Shown here one piece after another: positions 1 through 8,866 of a DNA stretch of 64,000 bases (its first letter is position 1; every line of letters begins with the position of its first letter). The notes under the pieces are model-generated. The model was not told the origin of the DNA. It saw only the letters and a list, made by a program, of their open reading frames with translations, and searched no databases. A program made the position numbers and the translations under genes. Source of the DNA: Oceanobacillus piezotolerans (lineage in GTDB: Bacteria; Bacillota; Bacilli; Bacillales; Amphibacillaceae); assembly GCF_003665065.1 (NCBI RefSeq), contig NZ_RCHR01000004.1, forward strand, positions 372,001 to 436,000, written 5' to 3'.

Positions 1-331
1 TAGTAAAGGACAATTGGAAGCTGCCCATTCAGTTGGGTTAACAACCGTTCAAGCATTTAGAAGAATTATCGTTCCGCAAACATTAGTTGTTGCATTACCT
101 AACATTTGTAATGCAACCGTCAATCTAATTAAAGCAACATCATTAGGCTATGCCATGTCCTTACCAGAAATTACGTTAAAAGCCCAAGTCGCAGCAAATG
201 CAAGCTATAACTATATTGAAGCATATCTCGATATCTTTATTATTTATCTCATCATTTGTAGTTTAGTAGAATACTTGTTTAAACGATTGGAAAAACGTTT
301 AAGGAAATACCAAATCGCACCTACTGCATAG
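1..331 (+). CDS. Amino-acid (cystine-type) ABC transporter permease, C-terminal part
   Basis: The reading frame is already open at the left edge, so only the last ~110 residues are present. They contain the cytoplasmic EAA loop of ABC permeases ([12 protein letters not shown] followed by a basic patch and IVPQ) and two hydrophobic segments, ending in a basic tail. The EAA loop contacts the ATPase encoded 22 bases downstream. By family it belongs to the HisM/GlnP polar amino-acid permeases. The partner ATPase resembles TcyN, so this is probably the second permease of a cystine importer, but substrate cannot be read from this fragment. The true start lies outside the window. Confidence 0.85.
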   Translation, partial: SKGQLEAAHSVGLTTVQAFRRIIVPQTLVVALPNICNATVNLIKATSLGYAMSLPEITLKAQVAANASYNYIEAYLDIFIIYLIICSLVEYLFKRLEKRLRKYQIAPTA

Positions 332-353
332 ATCTATTTTCGGAGGTGAAATC

Positions 354-1109
354 ATGTTAGAGATTAAGAATATACACAAATCATTCGGAGATAATATCGT
401 TTTGAATGGAATAGATTTAAAGATTGAAAAAGGGGATGTCGTTGTCGTCCTTGGACCAAGTGGGTCTGGTAAAACAACATTACTAAGGTGCATCAACTTT
501 CTAGAAAAGGCGGATCAAGGACAGGCCATTTTTGGAGATACTCAGGTGGATCTCAAAAAAGCGTCTAAGAAACAAATTTATTCAATAAGAAAACGAACGG
601 CCTTCGTCTTCCAAAACTATAATCTCTTCAATAATAAAACAGCATTGGAGAACGTAACAGAAGGACTCATCATCGGAAGAAAAATGACGAAAGAAGAAGC
701 AAATAAAATTGGAAAAGATGCATTAGATAAGGTTGGTTTATTCGAAAAATACGACGCCTATCCTGGAGAATTATCTGGTGGTCAACAGCAAAGAGTTGGC
801 ATTGCAAGAGCCGTTTCTCTAAATCCTGACATTATCCTTTTTGATGAACCAACCTCAGCACTCGACCCAGAATTGGTTGGAGAAGTGCTAGAAGTAATGA
901 AAACAATCGCAAAAGAAGGAACAACCATGCTTGTCGTGACCCATGAAATGTCGTTTGCAAAGGATGTAGCAAATAGAGTTATATTTATGGATGGTGGCGT
1001 TATAGTAGAAGAAGGCCCACCTAATGAATTCTTCCAACACCCGAAAGAAGAAAGAACACAACGATTTCTTAAAAGAGTTTTGCCTGAGGATTATATATAT
1101 AACATATAG
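354..1109 (+). CDS. tcyN: Amino-acid ABC transporter ATP-binding protein (TcyN-like)
   Basis: This 251-residue ABC ATPase powers import of a polar amino acid, most likely cystine. Visible motifs are Walker A GPSGSGKT near residue 34, the Q-loop, signature LSGGQQQR near 140, Walker [12 protein letters not shown] and the H-loop VTHE. The LRCINFLE stretch after Walker A is typical of the cystine/glutamine subgroup. A good ribosome site (GGAGGTG) precedes the ATG, and the gene follows the permease by 22 bases, so the two are co-transcribed. The length is normal. The ATPase function is certain; the cystine assignment and symbol are inferred from similarity to TcyN and could be wrong. Confidence 0.8.
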   Translation: MLEIKNIHKSFGDNIVLNGIDLKIEKGDVVVVLGPSGSGKTTLLRCINFLEKADQGQAIFGDTQVDLKKASKKQIYSIRKRTAFVFQNYNLFNNKTALENVTEGLIIGRKMTKEEANKIGKDALDKVGLFEKYDAYPGELSGGQQQRVGIARAVSLNPDIILFDEPTSALDPELVGEVLEVMKTIAKEGTTMLVVTHEMSFAKDVANRVIFMDGGVIVEEGPPNEFFQHPKEERTQRFLKRVLPEDYIYNI

Positions 1110-1423
1110 TGGTAAGTTATCTGGCCCGTTTGTGGAAGACTAATCTAATTGAAAATCAGTCAAATTTTTATAACTAGTAGAACATTTTTATTTCTCAAAT
1201 TATATTTTTAACACTAGAAATTTGAATTGGTAACAGCCTGCCATTCTTTGGTATATTTTTCATCATTCAGTGGTAAAAACTATGTCAACGATGATACCTT
1301 GCGTTGACTATAATCAATTATTGAATAAAAGAGACACTGAAAAACTCATTATCTCTTGTTGACGGTTGTGATTACGATAATCTGCCCCCTACCTCCGAAG
1401 ACCGTTCACTACTATTTCCCAAT
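1110..1423. other. AT-rich intergenic stretch, nothing recognised
   Basis: Between the ABC operon and the convergent SDR gene there is AT-rich DNA without a credible reading frame. I see no strong terminator directly after the ATPase gene; the clear hairpin lies at 1424-1464. Confidence 0.5.
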
Positions 1424-1464
1424 AAAAGAATCCATCCTGAATAAAATTCAGAACGGATTCTTTT
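1424..1464 (-). terminator. Terminator of the SDR gene
   Basis: An inverted repeat with arms AAAAGAATCC/GGATTCTTTT and inner arms CTGAA/TTCAG lies 15 bases downstream of the SDR stop codon. On the minus strand it ends in a T-rich run. The arms are nearly symmetrical, so it may also stop plus-strand transcription from the ABC operon. Confidence 0.75.
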
Positions 1465-1478
1465 CTCTTATCAATCTA

Positions 1479-2216
1479 TTATTGTGCTGTATAACCACCA
1501 TCAACAATTAAACTGTTACCAGTCATGAAACTAGAATCATCGCTAGCCATAAATAATACTGCTTTCGCCATTTCTTCTGGTTTTCCAAGACGTTTCATTG
1601 GTGTTGCGTTTGTTAGGAATTGTCTATCTGTTTCACCTAAGATTGGTGTTTCGATAAATCCTGGGCATAGTGCGTTTACGCGGATATTGCGTTCAGCATA
1701 TTCTAAGCCAAGTGAACGAGTTAAGTTAATCACACCAGCTTTAGCTGCGTTATATGCCGCACTACCAGGTGATCCTACCCAGCCGTACATAGAAGCTGTG
1801 TTGACAATAACACCGCCACCAGATTTCAAGAATTCTTTGATAGCGCCTTGTGCAACTAAGAATACACCATCTAAGTCAACTTCTACCGTTTTTCTCCATT
1901 CAGCATACGTTAATTCTTCGGTTGGTTTTACTGCACCGATACCAGCATTGTTGAATAGAACATCAACTTTACCATATGTTGATAGAGCAGTACTATATAT
2001 ATTTTTAACATCTTCTTCATTCGTTACGTCCGCTTTCACGAAAACAGCTTCTGTACCTTCAGATTTTAATTCGGCTTCAAATGCAGCACCTTTTTCTTCA
2101 TTAAAATCTACTAAAACTAATTTCGCTCCTTCAGCCGCAAATAGACGCGCTGTTGCCGCCCCAATACCTGATACTCCACCAGTAATAACAGCTACTTTAT
2201 CTTGTAGTTTTCCCAT
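1479..2216 (-). CDS. Short-chain dehydrogenase/reductase (SDR)
   Basis: This 245-residue protein is a classical SDR oxidoreductase using NAD(P)(H). It shows the cofactor glycine motif TGGVSGIG near residues 12-19, an acidic D after beta-2 (VLVDF) that favours NAD over NADP, the structural NNAG motif near 89, the catalytic serine region (NTASMYG), and the active-site YNAAK. The C-terminal MTGNSLIVDGG is typical. The substrate is unknown. The gene diverges from a TetR-type regulator, and the shared 191-bp region has two palindromes, so that regulator probably controls it. A GGAGG-like ribosome site precedes the ATG. Confidence 0.9.
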   Translation of the reverse strand: MGKLQDKVAVITGGVSGIGAATARLFAAEGAKLVLVDFNEEKGAAFEAELKSEGTEAVFVKADVTNEEDVKNIYSTALSTYGKVDVLFNNAGIGAVKPTEELTYAEWRKTVEVDLDGVFLVAQGAIKEFLKSGGGVIVNTASMYGWVGSPGSAAYNAAKAGVINLTRSLGLEYAERNIRVNALCPGFIETPILGETDRQFLTNATPMKRLGKPEEMAKAVLFMASDDSSFMTGNSLIVDGGYTAQ

Positions 2217-2281
2217 TGTTGATCCTCCCTGTTATAATAAAATTATGAACCTTCCTCTTTGAAAAGGTTTACATCTTTATT

Positions 2282-2343
2282 ATAGTAGGTTACTATTAGT
2301 AAGCCAACCATCAATGTTTTCTTTTCTGTCTATTTAATAGACA
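2282..2343. promoter_or_regulatory. Palindromes in the SDR/TetR divergent promoter region
   Basis: Two perfect inverted repeats lie between the divergent genes: ATAGTAGGTTACTAT at 2282-2296 and TGTCTATTTAATAGACA at 2327-2343. A half-conserved copy of the second follows at about 2357-2373. Dyads of this size in such a position are the usual binding sites of a TetR-family repressor. No binding evidence is available; the role is inferred from position and symmetry. Confidence 0.55.
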
Positions 2344-2407
2344 ATTGATGCGTTTTTGTCTATTTATCAGATATTTAATATCATAATGTTATAGGGGGCA
2401 GCCAAGA

Positions 2408-3007
2408 ATGATAGAACAACTATCCACTCCACGAAAAAACCGAACAAAAGAACATTTTCAATTAGCACTTACTGACTTAACAAAACAAAAAGGTTTCCAT
2501 TCTGTTACCGTCAAAGATATCGTCGATAAGGCAAAATACAACCGAAGCACTTTCTATACGCATTACCAGGATAAATACGAATTAGCAGAAGATCTACTTT
2601 GCAGCCTGCTCGATGGGTTAATGGAAGCGGTCGGAGAACCTTATCAATTGAAACAAAAAGTAAATACCGATCATCTGACGGCAAAATCCTTTAACATTAT
2701 TTCCTATATCTATGAGAACCGGAATTTTTTCGAATTGATTACCTATCAGGATACCATACCAGATTTGCATACCAGATTTCCAGAGACAATCTTAAAAATC
2801 TATCAGGAAAAGTTTGAGTTTGAGACGATTAATCATTTGCCGGTAGATATGGATTATTTTAAACGTTACACGGCATATGGATTTTTTGGTTTACTATCGA
2901 ATTGGATTAGTACGGGGTTTGAGACTTCTCAGGAGGAGTTTATTGAGGAGGTTATTCGGTTGTCGCGGACGCATATTGCTGCGGTTAGGTTTGTTGGGGA
3001 GAGGTAG
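2408..3007 (+). CDS. TetR/AcrR family transcriptional regulator
   Basis: This 199-residue protein has an N-terminal TetR helix-turn-helix: about residues 14-58, including VTVKDIVDKAKYNRSTFYTHY, the hallmark recognition helix ending in FYxHYxDK. The C-terminal ligand/dimer domain is all-helical and not assignable to a ligand. It is transcribed away from the SDR gene and is followed by a strong terminator, so it forms a single-gene unit. It most likely represses the SDR gene and possibly itself through the palindromes at 2282-2343. The last 100 bases of the gene are more G-rich than the rest, with no visible damage. Confidence 0.88.
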   Translation: MIEQLSTPRKNRTKEHFQLALTDLTKQKGFHSVTVKDIVDKAKYNRSTFYTHYQDKYELAEDLLCSLLDGLMEAVGEPYQLKQKVNTDHLTAKSFNIISYIYENRNFFELITYQDTIPDLHTRFPETILKIYQEKFEFETINHLPVDMDYFKRYTAYGFFGLLSNWISTGFETSQEEFIEEVIRLSRTHIAAVRFVGER

Positions 3008-3089
3008 GCTTTAGCTTTGGTATCATTCCCCTACTTTGCAATTACTAGATGATAGGGGTACCGACCCTTATAACTCCTTGAAGGTTGAC

Positions 3090-3140
3090 AGAGTCAGACG
3101 CCCGCCTCACTTTTAACGAGGCGGGCGTCTGACTCTTTTT
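3090..3140 (+). terminator. Strong GC-rich terminator
   Basis: A perfect 19-bp stem (3090-3108 with 3118-3136) with a 9-base loop is followed by TTTT. The stem core GCCCGCCTC/GAGGCGGGC is far richer in GC than its surroundings. It resembles hairpin pieces near 38011, 50267 and 53103, suggesting a dispersed repeat family used as terminators. Confidence 0.88.
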
Positions 3141-3246
3141 CCCTTAGATAAATTATTTTTTGATTTTTAAAAAAATATGATACCAAAATTTACTTTTTTG
3201 AATTATACTATTCTCTATAAATGATATAAAAACTAGGGGGCAAGGA

Positions 3247-4458
3247 ATGAAGCACTTATTTTCAGTACTTTTGACTATTGTTATTGGCATTGGTGTTTTA
3301 CCTGTTATGACTTATGCAATTGAGCTTAATGAACCAGAGTTTGAAAAGTTTTTAAAGGATATTGGCTGGGATAAGCAAGATTATGTCGATTATTTAGAAA
3401 GCAAAGAATGGGATTTAGAATATTTTGAGTCAGTGGACGAGCTTGGTACACCACTTTCGGAAGAATCTGTACAGCTAGTACTAGAAGAATTCGGCCTAAG
3501 TCGGGAAGAGTTAAATGAACTTCTTGTTGAGTATGGTGATTTAGAAGAAGGACAGGATGTATTGGAAGGCACATGGATTATATTTTCTGAAGAACTTCAT
3601 GAATATGTTGATTTTTATTTAAACGGATGGGAAGGTACTCCGATTGATGAAGACAATCTTCAGCAGCTTCTAGATGATTATGGCTTTGAGTCAAAAGAGG
3701 CATTAGAACAATTTTTAAATGAAAATGACGATTCAATTGAAAACTATGAGTATATTGAAGACCTTTACCTTGCTGTTGATTTTCATTTAGACGATCTAGA
3801 TTTAGACGAAATATATGGTCTTTTCACTGAAATTGGTCTAACTAATGAGGAACTGGAGAAACTGTTTGCACATCTTGAAACGCTTGATTATGAAGACCCT
3901 GCTTTTTTAGATAAACTAATAGAGCTAAGCGAAAGAATGATGGCGTTTGAAGATTTTGAAACTGCTGGAGAACTTTCGGCAGAACAAATTGCAGAGCTTT
4001 TTGATATTTTTTATGACATGCTGAATCTCTTTGAAGTAGAAACGAAGTATTATCTTGTAAAAGACGGTGAAAAACAAACCGTATCTTTTGAGACTTTGAT
4101 GACAATGGACACTACAAAAGGTTATGATCTGTTAATCGAAATATACAACAAGCAAGGAGAGTTCCTTGCTGATATTTTGTTAACAGCAGACATGTTTGGC
4201 TCCGACCTAATTCAGGAAACTGGTAAAGACATAAAGCAAGCTGAGGAAATCCTGACGGAAAATCAAAAAGCATCTCCAGCCTTAAAAGCAGCTGAAGGGG
4301 CAAAAGAGGCGAAAACTGCTAAACCACCTGTTAAAACAGTCAAAGGCGGCGAGCTTCCAGCGACAGCTTCTGACTATGCTGGAAATGCATTAGTTGGACT
4401 TGCATTTGTTTTAGCTGGCGTTTTCTTATTCCGACGTCTTCGTATAAAAGGAAACTAA
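3247..4458 (+). CDS. Processed acidic surface protein with LPXTA sorting signal
   Basis: This 403-residue exported wall protein begins with a signal peptide of about 24 residues, with cleavage probably after MTYA. A very acidic, aromatic body follows, with weak internal repeats of the type (D/E)xxxExLxxLL(x)DYGFxxxE. The C-terminus has the sorting signal LPATA (370-374), a hydrophobic segment and FRRLRIKGN. LPXTA in place of LPXTG is known for substrates of class D sortases in spore-forming Firmicutes. The sortase gene follows at a spacing of three bases, so the two form a dedicated pair. The binding partner of the acidic domain is unknown. A good ribosome site (AGGGGGCAAGGA) fixes the start. 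Confidence 0.85.
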   Translation: MKHLFSVLLTIVIGIGVLPVMTYAIELNEPEFEKFLKDIGWDKQDYVDYLESKEWDLEYFESVDELGTPLSEESVQLVLEEFGLSREELNELLVEYGDLEEGQDVLEGTWIIFSEELHEYVDFYLNGWEGTPIDEDNLQQLLDDYGFESKEALEQFLNENDDSIENYEYIEDLYLAVDFHLDDLDLDEIYGLFTEIGLTNEELEKLFAHLETLDYEDPAFLDKLIELSERMMAFEDFETAGELSAEQIAELFDIFYDMLNLFEVETKYYLVKDGEKQTVSFETLMTMDTTKGYDLLIEIYNKQGEFLADILLTADMFGSDLIQETGKDIKQAEEILTENQKASPALKAAEGAKEAKTAKPPVKTVKGGELPATASDYAGNALVGLAFVLAGVFLFRRLRIKGN

Positions 4459-4461
4459 AGA

Positions 4462-5112
4462 ATGAGAAAGCCAAACAAAAGAAGAAGAAGCAAGCACATT
4501 CTTCTTCTTTCACTATCTATTATGTTGATTGTATTTGGACTATGGTTTGGCAGTACGAATGCCTATACTTTTTTAAAAGGTTATTTGCTCTTTAAAACAG
4601 GTCAAGTAGATGCTCAAGACTATGAAATCAAGTCAGATTTGAAAGCAGCAACTATCGAGGAGGAACAAATTGAAGAACAAGAACAGGTTCCTCTTTACTC
4701 TGAACGTCCTGAACAGGGAGAAAATATTGGTGAGCTCATTATTCCAAAGTTGGAGGCAAAGCTGCCAATCTATCATGGAACAGATGAAGATGAACTGGAA
4801 AAAGGAGTAGGACATTTCGCAGGTAGTGTTTTGCCTGGTGAAGAAGATAATTCAGTCCTGTCAGGGCATCGTGATACCATATTTCGTGAGCTGGGTGAGG
4901 TTGGTAAAGGTGACCTGCTTATAGTTCAAACTTCTGCTGGAGAATTTACGTATAAAGTGAAAAAAGTACGGATTGTTGAAGCGAATGACAGGACCGTAAT
5001 CGTACCCAAACCCAGAGCAACACTAACTGTTTCCACTTGTTACCCGTTTGATTTTATCGGAGCAGCACCGGAACGTTATATCCTCGTCGCAGAACTAATT
5101 TCATCCAAGTAA
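4462..5112 (+). CDS. Class D sortase
   Basis: This 216-residue membrane-anchored transpeptidase joins LPXTA-type substrates to the cell wall. After a basic N-terminus there is one membrane segment (about residues 12-30), then an extracellular sortase fold. The catalytic residues are visible as His136 in SGHRDTIF, Cys193 in TVSTCYPF and Arg205 in APERYI. The gene starts three bases after the stop of the acidic surface protein and lacks a strong ribosome site of its own, so it is probably translationally coupled to it. A terminator follows directly, making a two-gene operon. The length fits class D sortases. Confidence 0.9.
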   Translation: MRKPNKRRRSKHILLLSLSIMLIVFGLWFGSTNAYTFLKGYLLFKTGQVDAQDYEIKSDLKAATIEEEQIEEQEQVPLYSERPEQGENIGELIIPKLEAKLPIYHGTDEDELEKGVGHFAGSVLPGEEDNSVLSGHRDTIFRELGEVGKGDLLIVQTSAGEFTYKVKKVRIVEANDRTVIVPKPRATLTVSTCYPFDFIGAAPERYILVAELISSK

Positions 5113-5126
5113 AAATAATAAATTAG

Positions 5127-5157
5127 GGGTAGCCGTCATAATGACGACTACCCTTTC
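5127..5157 (+). terminator. Terminator of the surface protein-sortase operon
   Basis: Twelve-base arms (GGGTAGCCGTCA and TGACGACTACCC, one mismatch) with a 3-base loop are followed by TTTC, 15 bases after the sortase stop. The site also lies downstream of the convergent osmoprotectant operon. Confidence 0.75.
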
Positions 5158-5189
5158 ATTTTTCCATCTCATTCTCTTATAATTATAAA

Positions 5190-6092
5190 TTAGTTCTCAA
5201 TCAATCCATTTTCCGTTAAGTACTCTTTAGCTACTTCGTCGACGCTTCTTTCTTCAATGTCGACTTCATAGTTTAACTTTCTCATCGTTTCGCTGTCTAG
5301 TGTTTGGGATAGAGGTGCAAGAATCTCTTCTAGTTCAGGATAATTTTCGTTCGTTTCAGTAGTCATGGCTACCGCTGCGTTATAGGAAGGGAAGAAACTT
5401 TTATCATCTTCTAGGTTGATAAAATCAAATGCCTCAATTCGACCATCGGTTGCAAAACCTACAGATACCTCCACTTCGCCGTCGCGTAGTGCATTATAGT
5501 TAAGGCCTGTTTCCATGTCAATGACATTCCCTTTTTGGAACTCAAATCCGTACATTTCCTCTACACCAGGAAGACCGTCATCACGGTTAGAAAATTCAGC
5601 ATCAGAAGCCATAGTAAGTTCGCCTGGATTTTCGTTAATGTAAGCAGCAAGATCACTAATCGATTTGATTCCTAACTCCTCTGCGTCAGCTTGGCGCATC
5701 ATAAGAGTATATGTGTTATCTACATCATTTAGATTTGTCCAGATAATGTCGTTTTCTGCTTGGTCAATTTCATTTACCTTTTCATATGCCTCTTGTGGAT
5801 CTGTCATTGGTTCCTCACCTAAATATGTAACAAGACCGGTACCAACGTAGTCCCAAGTAAGGTCGACTTGTTTGTTCTCTAATGCTTGTCGTAAGGCAGT
5901 ACTACCAAGATCGGTGGTTTCGTCCACTTCAAATCCATTATCTTCTAATATAAATGTCGTCATTTTTGCAAGTAAGTATTGCTCTGTAAAGTTTTTCGAT
6001 CCAATTGTAATTTCTTTATCACTGCCGCCACCACAGGCTGCTAGTACAAGACCTGCTATCAATAGCGTAATAAGTAATTTTAATTTCTTCAT
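5190..6092 (-). CDS. Osmoprotectant ABC transporter substrate-binding lipoprotein (OpuCC-like)
   Basis: This 300-residue lipoprotein is the last gene of a four-gene osmoprotectant import operon. It has a lipobox LAAC with the lipidated Cys at residue 20, followed by a Gly/Ser linker. The mature part opens with ITIGSKNFTEQYLLA, the hallmark of the glycine betaine/carnitine/choline-binding OpuAC/OsmF family. The length matches OpuCC. It should capture quaternary ammonium compounds outside the membrane and hand them to the two permeases encoded upstream. The exact substrate cannot be told from sequence alone. The gene order differs from the CA-CB-CC-CD order of B. subtilis opuC. Confidence 0.88.
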   Translation of the reverse strand: MKKLKLLITLLIAGLVLAACGGGSDKEITIGSKNFTEQYLLAKMTTFILEDNGFEVDETTDLGSTALRQALENKQVDLTWDYVGTGLVTYLGEEPMTDPQEAYEKVNEIDQAENDIIWTNLNDVDNTYTLMMRQADAEELGIKSISDLAAYINENPGELTMASDAEFSNRDDGLPGVEEMYGFEFQKGNVIDMETGLNYNALRDGEVEVSVGFATDGRIEAFDFINLEDDKSFFPSYNAAVAMTTETNENYPELEEILAPLSQTLDSETMRKLNYEVDIEERSVDEVAKEYLTENGLIEN

Positions 6093-6109
6093 TTTCGTCC
6101 TCCAAAATA

Positions 6110-6844
6110 TTATTTTTTAGCTAGTCGCAATCCTTTTGGTACAAGAACTTGCTGCATGATTTTAAAGAAGTAATCAACTAATATAGCAAGCAATGTTACT
6201 GGAACTGCGCCAGAAATTAAGAAAGCATTATCAAATAACCGAATTCCAGTGAAAATCCATGCACCAAGTCCGCCACCACCAATAAGGTAGGCAAGTGCTG
6301 CCGTTCCAATGTTGATGACAAGGGCAGTACGGATTCCAGCAATAATCGATGATGCCGCGTTTGGTAGTTCAATTTTTATTAATATTTGAAAAGGGGTTAA
6401 TCCAATTCCGCGAGCAGCATCAATCGTATTTTTATCTACAGACCGTATACCTGCAATGGTGTTTTGTAAAATTGGCAGCAGGGAATAGATGAACAAAGCA
6501 ACAATCGCTGCTTTCATCCCAATACCCAAAAATCCCATCGCAAGTGCTAAAACTGCTAAACTCGGAATGGTTTGGCCAAGGTTTGCCATATTTACAATCC
6601 AAAACTCGGACTTCTGGAAGCTTTTCCTTGTTACCAAAATACCAAGTGGAATGGATATCAAGATAGCTAGTAATCCCGATATAAAAACAATGATTATATG
6701 CTGACCAAGTAAATGGGTAAATTCACCAAAGTCCTCGACAATAGGGCGAAACATATCATTCATGATGGTCCATGTAAAAAAGGTGATGACAATCAGCCAA
6801 AACAGAATTTTTACAATCCAAGCGATTCTTTTCTTAGTTTTCAC
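6110..6844 (-). CDS. Osmoprotectant ABC transporter permease (OpuCD-like)
   Basis: This 244-residue membrane protein has about six hydrophobic segments and the binding-protein-dependent permease motif (IDAARGIGLTPFQILIKIELPNA). The GGGGLG stretch after the EAA loop (LIGGGGLGAWI) is characteristic of betaine/choline permeases. It starts 4 bases after the ATPase stop and ends 17 bases before the lipoprotein gene, so it is co-transcribed with both. With the second permease (7853-8509) it should form the heterodimeric pore. Confidence 0.88.
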   Translation of the reverse strand: MKTKKRIAWIVKILFWLIVITFFTWTIMNDMFRPIVEDFGEFTHLLGQHIIIVFISGLLAILISIPLGILVTRKSFQKSEFWIVNMANLGQTIPSLAVLALAMGFLGIGMKAAIVALFIYSLLPILQNTIAGIRSVDKNTIDAARGIGLTPFQILIKIELPNAASSIIAGIRTALVINIGTAALAYLIGGGGLGAWIFTGIRLFDNAFLISGAVPVTLLAILVDYFFKIMQQVLVPKGLRLAKK

Positions 6845-6848
6845 GATG

Positions 6849-7832
6849 TCACCCCGTCCTCTTAGGAGTTTCCTTTATTTGTTTGTAAAGGAATTTTTCT
6901 ACTAAATCGAGGGTTAGAATCCCTTTAATTTTTCCTTTGGTATCCTCTACGGCTAATTGTTCTGCCTCTTGATTCAAGAGTTTTGAAATGACAATACGCA
7001 ATGAAGTATCTTCCTGAACCGTTTGTACACTGCCCGCCTTTTGATAGCCAGTCAATGAAACACTGTCAACAAGGTCTTTGACGGAATATAGGCTAGTGCT
7101 TTTTAATACTCGATCTTGTCCAACGAATTCGGAAACAAACTCATTGGCAGGGCGATGAAGTATTTCAAAAGGATGATTGTACTGTTGCAGTTGCCCATCA
7201 CGAAACAACGCAATTTTGTCCCCCATTTTTACCGCTTCATCGATATCATGACTAACAAATAAAATAGTCTTCTTAATTTCCTTTTGAATCTGTAAAAACT
7301 CATCTTGAATCTTTGTACGAATAATTGGATCCAGTGCTCCAAAAGGCTCATCCATCAACATGACTGGCGGATCCGCTGCAAGTGCCCGTGCAACTCCGAC
7401 ACGCTGTTGCTGTCCACCTGATAATTCGTGAGGGTAGCGTTTGCGATACTCATCAGGATGCAAACCGATAAGCTCCATTAAATAATTAAATCGGTCCAGT
7501 TGCTTTTTCCTGTCCCAGCCTAGTAAATCAGGAACAATCATGACATTTTTCTCAATCGTCATATTGGGAAACAGGCCATTACTTTGAATGACATAGCCAA
7601 TCTTACGGCGCATCTCAATCTTGTTGGATTCTTTTACACTTTTGTTATTCAGATGAATGTCTCCCTCTGTAATGGACTCCAGCTGATTTACCATACGTAA
7701 GAGGGTAGTTTTTCCACAACCAGAAGGACCGAGCAAGACAACAAGTTCCCCCTCATCTACATTGAAATTCACATGATCAACGGCTTTTTTATTTCCGTTA
7801 TATATCTTTGAAACATTTTTGAATTCTAACAC
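6849..7832 (-). CDS. Osmoprotectant ABC transporter ATP-binding protein (OpuCA-like)
   Basis: This 327-residue ATPase drives the osmoprotectant importer. Motifs are Walker A GPSGCGKT near residue 34, signature LSGGQQQR, Walker B VMLMDEPFGALD and the H-loop VSHD. After the ABC domain (about 1-235) a C-terminal extension carries one recognisable CBS-like half (VQEDTSLRIVISKLL...GILTLDLVEKF). In OpuCA, CBS domains tune activity to ionic strength or cyclic dinucleotides. The extension here is shorter than a full CBS pair. The gene lies between the two permease genes in one operon. Confidence 0.88.
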   Translation of the reverse strand: MLEFKNVSKIYNGNKKAVDHVNFNVDEGELVVLLGPSGCGKTTLLRMVNQLESITEGDIHLNNKSVKESNKIEMRRKIGYVIQSNGLFPNMTIEKNVMIVPDLLGWDRKKQLDRFNYLMELIGLHPDEYRKRYPHELSGGQQQRVGVARALAADPPVMLMDEPFGALDPIIRTKIQDEFLQIQKEIKKTILFVSHDIDEAVKMGDKIALFRDGQLQQYNHPFEILHRPANEFVSEFVGQDRVLKSTSLYSVKDLVDSVSLTGYQKAGSVQTVQEDTSLRIVISKLLNQEAEQLAVEDTKGKIKGILTLDLVEKFLYKQIKETPKRTG

Positions 7833-7852
7833 CTTATCACCTAACTTCCTAT

Positions 7853-8509
7853 TTATATTCCTTTAGGAGTAAACCTTTTCTCGAAGTATCTTAATAGCTG
7901 GTCAACGACAATGGCCAAAATGGATACGACAACTGCACCTACAAGGACCATCGTTGTGTTTGATCTTGAGATTCCTTGGTTGATTAACGAGCCAAGGCCA
8001 CCAGCTCCGATATATGCTGCAATTGCACCAACCCCAATGTTCAGAACGGTTGCTGTACGAACTCCAGCCATAATAAGTGGCATTGCATTTGGAATCTCCA
8101 CCTTTATTAGTCGTTGGAGCGTCGTCATCCCAAGCCCTTTCGCTGCATCTCGAATATTTGGATCTACTTCATTGATACCTGTGTATGTATTCCGGATAAT
8201 AGGCAATTGAGAGTATAAAACTAGTGCAATAAATGCGGGGAGAAATCCAATACCCTGTCCGATGGTGGATAAGATAGGAATCATAACACCAAATAGAGCG
8301 ATACTGGGAATAGTCATGATAATAGAAAAAATCTGTAACACAGATTCAGCTAAGTACTCATTTGTCGTTAAATAAACACCAAGTGGCACACCAATAAGGA
8401 TGGAAACAATAATAGCAAGTCCCACTAATTGAACATGCTCCACCGTATATTCCAGAATTTGACTGTAATTATTACTAAAATATTGAAAGAAATCGATAAT
8501 AGTTAACAC
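7853..8509 (-). CDS. Osmoprotectant ABC transporter permease (OpuCB-like)
   Basis: This 218-residue inner-membrane permease is the first gene of the operon. It has about five to six hydrophobic helices, the EAA-loop (IRDAAKGLGMTTLQRLIKVEIPNA) and the following GAGGLG motif. It is homologous to the second permease at 6110-6844. A GGAGGTG ribosome site lies just upstream of the start. Transcription should begin in the region up to about 8680, where a nested palindrome occurs. Confidence 0.88.
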   Translation of the reverse strand: MLTIIDFFQYFSNNYSQILEYTVEHVQLVGLAIIVSILIGVPLGVYLTTNEYLAESVLQIFSIIMTIPSIALFGVMIPILSTIGQGIGFLPAFIALVLYSQLPIIRNTYTGINEVDPNIRDAAKGLGMTTLQRLIKVEIPNAMPLIMAGVRTATVLNIGVGAIAAYIGAGGLGSLINQGISRSNTTMVLVGAVVVSILAIVVDQLLRYFEKRFTPKGI

Positions 8510-8644
8510 CTCCTGCTAAGAAATTTTCTGCTGCCTCTTCTCTTTTAGTTCATAGTGAAATATTGAACAAAATTATATTTGTTGTCTACTCCCAAAATAT
8601 TTAATCACCTTATTATTCTAACAGTTTCAGCAAATATTACAAAT

Positions 8645-8678
8645 ACCGTTTGTACAGTTAAAACTGTATAAAAACGGT
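8645..8678. promoter_or_regulatory. Nested palindrome upstream of the osmoprotectant operon
   Basis: Two concentric inverted repeats are present: ACCGTTT (8645-8651) with AAACGGT (8672-8678), enclosing TACAGTT (8653-8659) with AACTGTA (8662-8668). The site lies about 140 bp upstream of the first osmoprotectant gene. Operons of this kind in Bacillus are controlled by MarR-like GbsR/OpcR repressors. Whether this site binds such a protein is inference; no such regulator gene is in the window. Confidence 0.45.
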
Positions 8679-8694
8679 TACTTTAGGAGGAAAA

Positions 8695-8866
8695 GTGGCA
8701 TTTAAACATGAAGAGGGTATAATATGACAAGTAAACATGGGATATTGCCTTAAAATGAGGAATTTAGTCCTAATGTAGGATTGTCTCTTCCTTAATAAAC
8801 GTTCAGATAAGAGAATAACTACTTAATAGATAAGATCCCGGCTGATAAAAAGCCCGGGTTCTTTAT
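8695..8866 (+). ncRNA. Candidate short transcript: promoter-terminator pair without an ORF
   Basis: A promoter-like pair GTGGCA (8695-8700), a 17-base spacer and a perfect TATAAT (8718-8723) is followed about 110 bases later by a GC-rich hairpin (CCCGGCT.../AGCCCGGG at 8832-8866) and a T-rich run. There is no credible reading frame between them. The transcript would be about 135 nt. It could be a small RNA or the relic of a lost gene. No homology to a known RNA family is recognised. Confidence 0.3.

Noticed and set aside
1525-2262. Long plus-strand frame opposite the SDR gene
   Set aside because: It is the antisense shadow of a clear SDR gene, with no family resemblance and no ribosome site.
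8718-8723. SigB promoter for the orphan transcript (GGGTAT overlap)
   Set aside because: The nearest GTTTAA-like box is only nine bases away, too close for SigB; a SigA reading fits better.
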